Below, piece after piece: positions 33,143-36,512 of a stretch of DNA of 36,512 nucleotides. Where the stretch lies: the NCBI RefSeq assembly GCF_000685155.1, contig NZ_JMIY01000002.1, positions 130,790-167,301 on the forward strand. The letters are read 5' to 3'. Position 1 is the stretch's first letter; each line of letters starts with the position of its first letter. The stretch comes from Candidatus Methanoperedens nitratireducens. GTDB taxonomy: Archaea > Halobacteriota > Methanosarcinia > Methanosarcinales > Methanoperedenaceae. A program made the position numbers and the translations under genes. The notes under the pieces were generated by a model. The model was given only the letters and a program-made list of their open reading frames with translations. It did not search any database and was not told the origin of the DNA.

Positions 33143-33513
33143 TCTAGTGCCTCCTTTCTCCAGGCATATGCAAGACCGATTATAAGTATCTCTATAAAAA
33201 TAACCATTTGAAAGAACCCGGGAGCTCCGAGGTTTTTAAGCTGTACAGCCCATGGATATAAGAACAAAATCCCGACATCAAAAATAAGGAAAACAATTAC
33301 AATCATATAATATTGTATATTAAAATGAATCCTTGTATCTCCCACAGGTACCTCAGCACATTCATATGTAGTTAATTTCTCTTTAGTCATGTTGCTTGGC
33401 CTGACAATTCTTGACATGAATAAAGAGACGGCCACGAACACAAAGCCTATAACCGTAAGTATAGCTATCGGTAAATAATTATCAAAAAATGCATTTGATG
33501 GCATTTGATTCAC
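33130..33513 (-). CDS. fpoA: F420H2 dehydrogenase subunit FpoA (NuoA-like)
   Basis: The first gene of the operon, 127 residues with three helices: [47 protein letters not shown] (with the conserved FDVE-like [10 protein letters not shown], Gly where bacteria have Glu) and [39 protein letters not shown] is the NuoA loop. The ribosome site ACAGGTGA precedes the start. A TATA element (33547-33555) lies 34 bases ahead. No fpoP-like gene lies upstream, unlike in Methanosarcina. Confidence 0.95.
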   Translation of the reverse strand: MNQMPSNAFFDNYLPIAILTVIGFVFVAVSLFMSRIVRPSNMTKEKLTTYECAEVPVGDTRIHFNIQYYMIVIVFLIFDVGILFLYPWAVQLKNLGAPGFFQMVIFIEILIIGLAYAWRKEALEWTQ

Positions 33514-33912
33514 CTGTTATGTTAGTCGCTCTAAAAGGATTATTGATATAAAAAGCTTATGAAATCATCGCCATGATGGTAATTAATAATCGTAATCAAT
33601 AACTCCGTAGCGTACTCACACTCCTGCACATTTGAATTATTTGTTTTTTCATTTACCTGATCAATCAAGATATTTTCAGTAATTGGAGCAGTCCTCATTC
33701 AATTCTCCATCCTTTTCATTCAATTCTCCATCTTTTTATATAACTAACAGCCCTGAGGATATTAAATTTTTGGTTCGTACAGGTACGAATTGAGTAAAAC
33801 GGATACTTTTAATCCGTGCGTATCAGTGTCATCCGTGCAATCTAAGCGTAAGGTTCTTAAATGATACAGGACTGAAAGAAAATTCATATAGCGCACCAAA
33901 TGAGGGTTGATC
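33514..33912. promoter_or_regulatory. Divergent control region of fpo operon and marker 9 gene
   Basis: About 400 bases without a gene. On the minus strand CTTTTTATA (33547-33555) is a TATA box about 34 bases from the fpoA start, which gives a leader near ten bases with AGGTGA. A tandem duplication of 21 bases starts TCATTCAATTCTCCATC at 33695 and 33716. A near-perfect palindrome TTCGTAC-AG-GTACGAA is at 33774-33789. The copy of the dispersed repeat at 33811-33845 follows. Confidence 0.5.
33811..33845. repeat. Dispersed degenerate repeat, copy 3 (reverse)
   Basis: The reverse complement reads AGATTGCACGGATGACACTG then ATACGCACGGATT, the long form of the element that other copies show only in part (CGCAGAT plus GATGAACnC). 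It lies between the palindrome and the marker 9 start. Confidence 0.45.
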
Positions 33913-35145
33913 TTGATAAACATAAAAGATCTATTTAATATTAGAATTGGCAACATATCCCCCAAAAATCCGATTGCTCTTGCCCCTGTGGCCGGTATAA
34001 CGGATAGTAAATTTGCATCCAGATTCAAAAATGCCGGTCTGGTTATCTTAGGCGGCTATAACCTGGACGACAGGACAAATAAAGCAGCACTTAAAGAAAT
34101 TGCACGGGGCAGAAGTGAGTTTGTATCTGATGATCCAATGGAATTTTTGAGATCCGAGCTTGAGGCCACGGAAGGATTGACAACGATAGCTGTTAATGTT
34201 CGTGCCGCAGCGATAGAACCTTTTATTGAGGCGGCACGTATAACTAAAGAATTCGATGCAATACTTGAAATAAACGCACATTGCAGGCAGCCTGAGATGC
34301 TTGATCTGGGAGTTGGAGAGGCATTATTGAAAGATCTGCCAAGACTCTGCGATTATATCAGAGAGATAAAGAAGACAGGAGTTGTGCTCTCAGTTAAAAC
34401 AAGGGCAAACGTGGTGAATGATGTTGAACTCGCAGTGTCGATCAGGAATGCCGGGGCTGATATCATACATATCGATGCTATGCAAACTCAGAATGATATG
34501 AACGCTCATGGCGCTATGCATATTCATAATGCTATGAATACTCATATGAATACTCATAGTACTATACATACTCGTCATACCCGTGGCACCATACATCAGC
34601 AGGGTATGGATACAGGAGTTATAAAGCGCATCCGCAACTCAACTGATCTATTTATAATCGGCAACAATTCTATCGTGGATTTTGAGAGTGCAAAAGAGAT
34701 GTTCTCACATGGTGCAGATATGGTATCTGTTGCGCGTGCAGCTCTCTCCAATCCCGGTACCATTGATTACCTCGTGGATGAGGTCTGCTCACTCCAGTCC
34801 CTGACAGGCTGGTACAATGCACCAAAGCATATATGCGCAGGGGGAGACTTAAGAGCGCTTGCTTTTTGCTGTCTTCCTGTTAAACCGTGTGCCCTCCACA
34901 GTGCACTAAAGCAGGCTGGCATAAGCGCCGAAGAGTTCATGAGGATCAAGATAGATTTTGCCCGCAAAACACCTATTGAGTATGGAGAAGGAACATGCTT
35001 CGGAAGCATGACCTGGTGCTGCAAGATAACCAAGCCCTGTTTCCTGAGGGATGGGGTGCTTGAATACACAGGGCTTTCTGATGTTGAGTATATGCATATA
35101 AAGAAAAGGTTGTCTGAACATATTCTGAAGCACAGGAAGAAATGA
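33913..35145 (+). CDS. Methanogenesis marker protein 9
   Basis: A protein found in genomes with methyl-coenzyme M reductase. The 410-residue protein has an N-terminal TIM barrel like dihydrouridine synthase (NPIALAPVAGITDSKF, IAVNVRAAAIEPF, EINAHCRQPEM, VKTRANVVND, AGADIIHIDAM, DLFIIGNNSIVDFESAKEM, GADMVSVARAAL) and a Cys-rich C-terminal domain (FCCLPVKPC, GTCFGSMTWCCKITKPC). Function is unknown; the Cys set suggests a metal cluster. The start TTG at 33913 is six bases past GAGGG; a TTG at 33907 is the other choice. Residues about 190-234 are a low-complexity insert rich in His, Met, Asn and Thr (eight His) placed between the IHIDAM strand and the following helix. The gene converges on the zinc-ribbon gene. 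Confidence 0.88.
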   Translation: MINIKDLFNIRIGNISPKNPIALAPVAGITDSKFASRFKNAGLVILGGYNLDDRTNKAALKEIARGRSEFVSDDPMEFLRSELEATEGLTTIAVNVRAAAIEPFIEAARITKEFDAILEINAHCRQPEMLDLGVGEALLKDLPRLCDYIREIKKTGVVLSVKTRANVVNDVELAVSIRNAGADIIHIDAMQTQNDMNAHGAMHIHNAMNTHMNTHSTIHTRHTRGTIHQQGMDTGVIKRIRNSTDLFIIGNNSIVDFESAKEMFSHGADMVSVARAALSNPGTIDYLVDEVCSLQSLTGWYNAPKHICAGGDLRALAFCCLPVKPCALHSALKQAGISAEEFMRIKIDFARKTPIEYGEGTCFGSMTWCCKITKPCFLRDGVLEYTGLSDVEYMHIKKRLSEHILKHRKK

Positions 35146-35226
35146 TAGTGAATACTATTTATTTTTTCTTACCCGGTGCAGGGATGGATTATTATGTATA
35201 TACAACCTGTGACATTACGTTAAACT

Positions 35227-35276
35227 CCGCCTGTGGCGGCGCATCCTCAGGGGTCTGGGGTCGCAACCCCAGCGCC
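35227..35276. terminator. Paired G+C-rich hairpins between convergent genes
   Basis: CCGCC-TGT-GGCGG (35227-35239) is followed by CTGGGGT-CGCA-ACCCCAG (35255-35272), and GGCGC (35238-35242) can pair with GCGCC (35272-35276) as an alternative outer stem. The position between two converging genes fits a two-way terminator. No T-run follows, and archaea often terminate at T-runs alone, so this is tentative. Confidence 0.45.
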
Positions 35277-35308
35277 ATAAAGCTGATCTTGGCCAAAAGT
35301 GTTAATAG

Positions 35309-35328
35309 CACGCTCATCTGCGGTTGAT
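35309..35328. repeat. Dispersed degenerate repeat, copy 4 (reverse)
   Basis: The reverse complement contains ATCAACCGCAGATGAGCG, sharing AACCGCAGATGA with copies 1 and 2. It lies ten bases before the stop of the zinc-ribbon gene. Confidence 0.45.
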
Positions 35329-35338
35329 ATCTGATATA

Positions 35339-35884
35339 TCAGCCCTGAATTAACTTTAATATCTTTATTCCCAGTTCAATGCATTCCATCTTCTCTTTAA
35401 CCCTCTGGAGATCCGTTTCACTTTCAAGACTTATGGCTATGCTATGAACTTTATTCCTTGTTAATGTAGCGATCTGATCATAATCCGCCGTCCCGGGTTC
35501 TTCTGCAGATCTGATCTCGGGCCTGGCTTCTCTCTGCTCTGCCGCTCCTTTTGTTGTTTCCGATTCTCTTGTTATCTCTGGTTCTTTTTTAATCCTCGCT
35601 TCTTTACTTATTTCCTGTTTTTCTTTACCTATTTCCTGTTTCCTAATTTCCTGTTCTTCTTTACTTATTTCCTGTTTCCTAACGTCTTGTTTTCTAACGT
35701 CCTGTTTCTCCTGGAAACTGCATACAGGGCAGAGTACCTTTCCCTGATATCTGAACAGCGGCGCTCCACATTCATGATGCGTAGCCAGCATGGTACCTCC
35801 TTTCTCAAGGAGTCTTGTTATCATCTGTATTTTCCTGTCTTCATCTATTTCTGACACTGTATCACCGAAAGTCTTTTCATGCAA
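35339..35884 (-). CDS. Zinc-ribbon protein of the Sjogren/scleroderma autoantigen 1 family
   Basis: The 181-residue protein has MITRLLEKGGTMLATHHECGAPLFRYQGKVLCPVC, the signature of the autoantigen p27 family that is widespread in archaea. The usual first CxxC is HxxC here (His36, Cys39), with Cys52 and Cys55 as the second pair. Residues about 58-100 are a strongly charged repeat of short units (RKQEISKEEQEIRKQEIGKE), visible in DNA as repeats of TTTCCTGTTT near 35620-35710. A last globular part (ATLTRNKVHSIAISLES, ELGIKILKLIQG) forms helices. Function in archaea is unknown. It is divergent from UPF0147 with about 50 bases between starts. Confidence 0.85.
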   Translation of the reverse strand: MHEKTFGDTVSEIDEDRKIQMITRLLEKGGTMLATHHECGAPLFRYQGKVLCPVCSFQEKQDVRKQDVRKQEISKEEQEIRKQEIGKEKQEISKEARIKKEPEITRESETTKGAAEQREARPEIRSAEEPGTADYDQIATLTRNKVHSIAISLESETDLQRVKEKMECIELGIKILKLIQG

Positions 35885-35935
35885 GAGTCTAATTATGCAC
35901 GGCCTCTTTTATAAAGGTAGCCCGGAGTGATAACC

Positions 35936-36205
35936 GTGTCGGAAAAACCAACCGAAATTATAAAGCAATGCGTTAATACGCTCGATCGGATCATCAATGA
36001 TGATTCTGTCCCAAGAAATATCAGACGCAATGCAGATAATATGAAAAACATACTCATAAACGAAAAAGAACTTCCATCAATAAGAGCCGCAATGGTAATT
36101 TCCAAGCTTGACGAAATAGGTAATGACCCAAATGTACCAATCCATACAAGGACATTAATCTGGGGCCTATCAAGCCAGCTAGAGACAATCCCTGTGGATA
36201 GATGA
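35936..36205 (+). CDS. UPF0147 family protein
   Basis: An 89-residue, all-helical archaeal protein of unknown function: VNTLDRIINDDSVPRNIRRNADNM, SIRAAMVISKLDEIGNDPNVP and HTRTLIWGLSSQLETIPVDR match the family over its length. I prefer the GTG at 35936 because GGAG at 35924-35927 lies eight bases ahead; a GTG at 35927 in the same frame overlaps that site. The family is nearly universal in euryarchaea, so it supports the organism assignment. Confidence 0.9.
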   Translation: MSEKPTEIIKQCVNTLDRIINDDSVPRNIRRNADNMKNILINEKELPSIRAAMVISKLDEIGNDPNVPIHTRTLIWGLSSQLETIPVDR

Positions 36206-36358
36206 ACAGATATTGAATATAGCCTGAACAATAAGAACATCAAAGTGATCATAACTATCATATAAAAATGATCACACCTACCCCATTATTTCATCTGGAA
36301 AACTAATTCAGTACCATTTTATAGTGCAAACGTATTTTTCTTGGAATAGATAATAAAT

Positions 36359-36388
36359 CGATAAGTAAACCGATAAGTAAACCGATAA
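36359..36388. repeat. 12-base tandem repeat CGATAAGTAAAC
   Basis: Two exact copies (36359-36370, 36371-36382) and a partial third (CGATAAG). Confidence 0.85.
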
Positions 36389-36450
36389 GCGCTGATATAT
36401 AGGATGCAATGTGGAATGGATTGCTATCTTGATTTTATCACGTAACAGAT

Positions 36451-36512
36451 TATCAGTAGGATTATCTATCAAATATCAGTAGGATTATCTATCAAATATC
36501 AGTAGGATTATC
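36451..36512. repeat. 23-base tandem repeat running off the window
   Basis: The unit starts TATCAGTAGGATTATCTATC and repeats with a period of exactly 23 bases at 36451, 36474 and 36497, the last cut by the window edge. The copies are identical and without spacers, so it is a tandem array and not a CRISPR. Confidence 0.9.

Larger units (their letters stand above)
36206..36512. other. A/T-rich end of window with no gene
   Basis: No open frame with coding character is seen. The region is A/T-rich and holds two sets of short tandem repeats listed separately. Confidence 0.5.

Noticed and set aside
35142-35327. 61-codon frame after marker 9
   Set aside because: It runs through paired hairpins and a dispersed repeat and has no recognisable features.
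36451-36512. Possible CRISPR array
   Set aside because: The repeat units are directly adjacent with no spacers.

Overview
The window comes from an archaeon of the methane-metabolising euryarchaeal type. The evidence is a complete thirteen-gene F420H2 dehydrogenase operon in the Methanosarcina gene order, two methanofuran biosynthesis genes (mfnB, mfnE), a methanogenesis-marker-9 protein, a pterin-binding dihydropteroate-synthase-like protein, archaeal EF-1 beta with its small zinc-finger partner, a type II methionine aminopeptidase, UPF0147, and archaeal TATA boxes and GGAGG/GGTGA ribosome sites. It also has two radical SAM enzymes of the futalosine menaquinone pathway (MqnE and MqnC). Menaquinone genes together with an Fpo-type complex and methanofuran synthesis point to a Methanosarcinales-related methanotroph such as the Methanoperedens (ANME-2d) group. 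That placement is inference; no mcr gene or rRNA is in the window.

Layout. 1-553: degraded transposase end. 636-4899: mfnB facing a leftward row of mqnE, an endonuclease IV-like TIM barrel, a ferritin-like protein and a methyltransferase. 4994-7801: a leftward operon of two M24 metallopeptidases and a membrane-anchored exported protein. 7888-10970: a VIT1/CCC1-like membrane protein divergent from an MgtA-type P-type ATPase. 10982-13981: TPR protein, AI-2E family permease and a small membrane protein. 13986-17884: mqnC overlapping the pterin-binding protein, then MarC and a secreted protein with an archaeosortase-type C-terminus. 18348-20618: tRNA-Ala(CGC), ef1b, a zinc-finger gene, mfnE, and divergent mtnA. 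20693-23199: acylphosphatase-like coiled-coil protein, then htpX-pspAB-rnhA. 23219-33513: fpoO to fpoA, all leftward. 33913-36205: marker 9, a zinc-ribbon protein and UPF0147. The last 300 bases hold only short tandem repeats.

How it fits together. The fpo operon encodes the membrane arm (A, H, J, K, L, M, N), the connecting iron-sulfur module (B, C, D, I) and the accessory protein O of a proton-pumping complex that takes electrons from F420H2. FpoF, the F420H2-oxidising input subunit, is not here. MqnE and MqnC would make the quinone that could replace methanophenazine as its acceptor. MfnB and MfnE make and activate the furan part of methanofuran, and the pterin-binding protein is a candidate for tetrahydromethanopterin synthesis, so much of the window serves C1 cofactors and the electron transport that depends on them.

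I did not find a clearly new defence or mobile system. The oddest items are a His/Met/Asn-rich insertion inside the marker 9 protein, the menaquinone/Fpo pairing, an internal duplication in FpoO, a four-base overlap of the zinc-finger gene with ef1b, and a degenerate dispersed repeat between genes.
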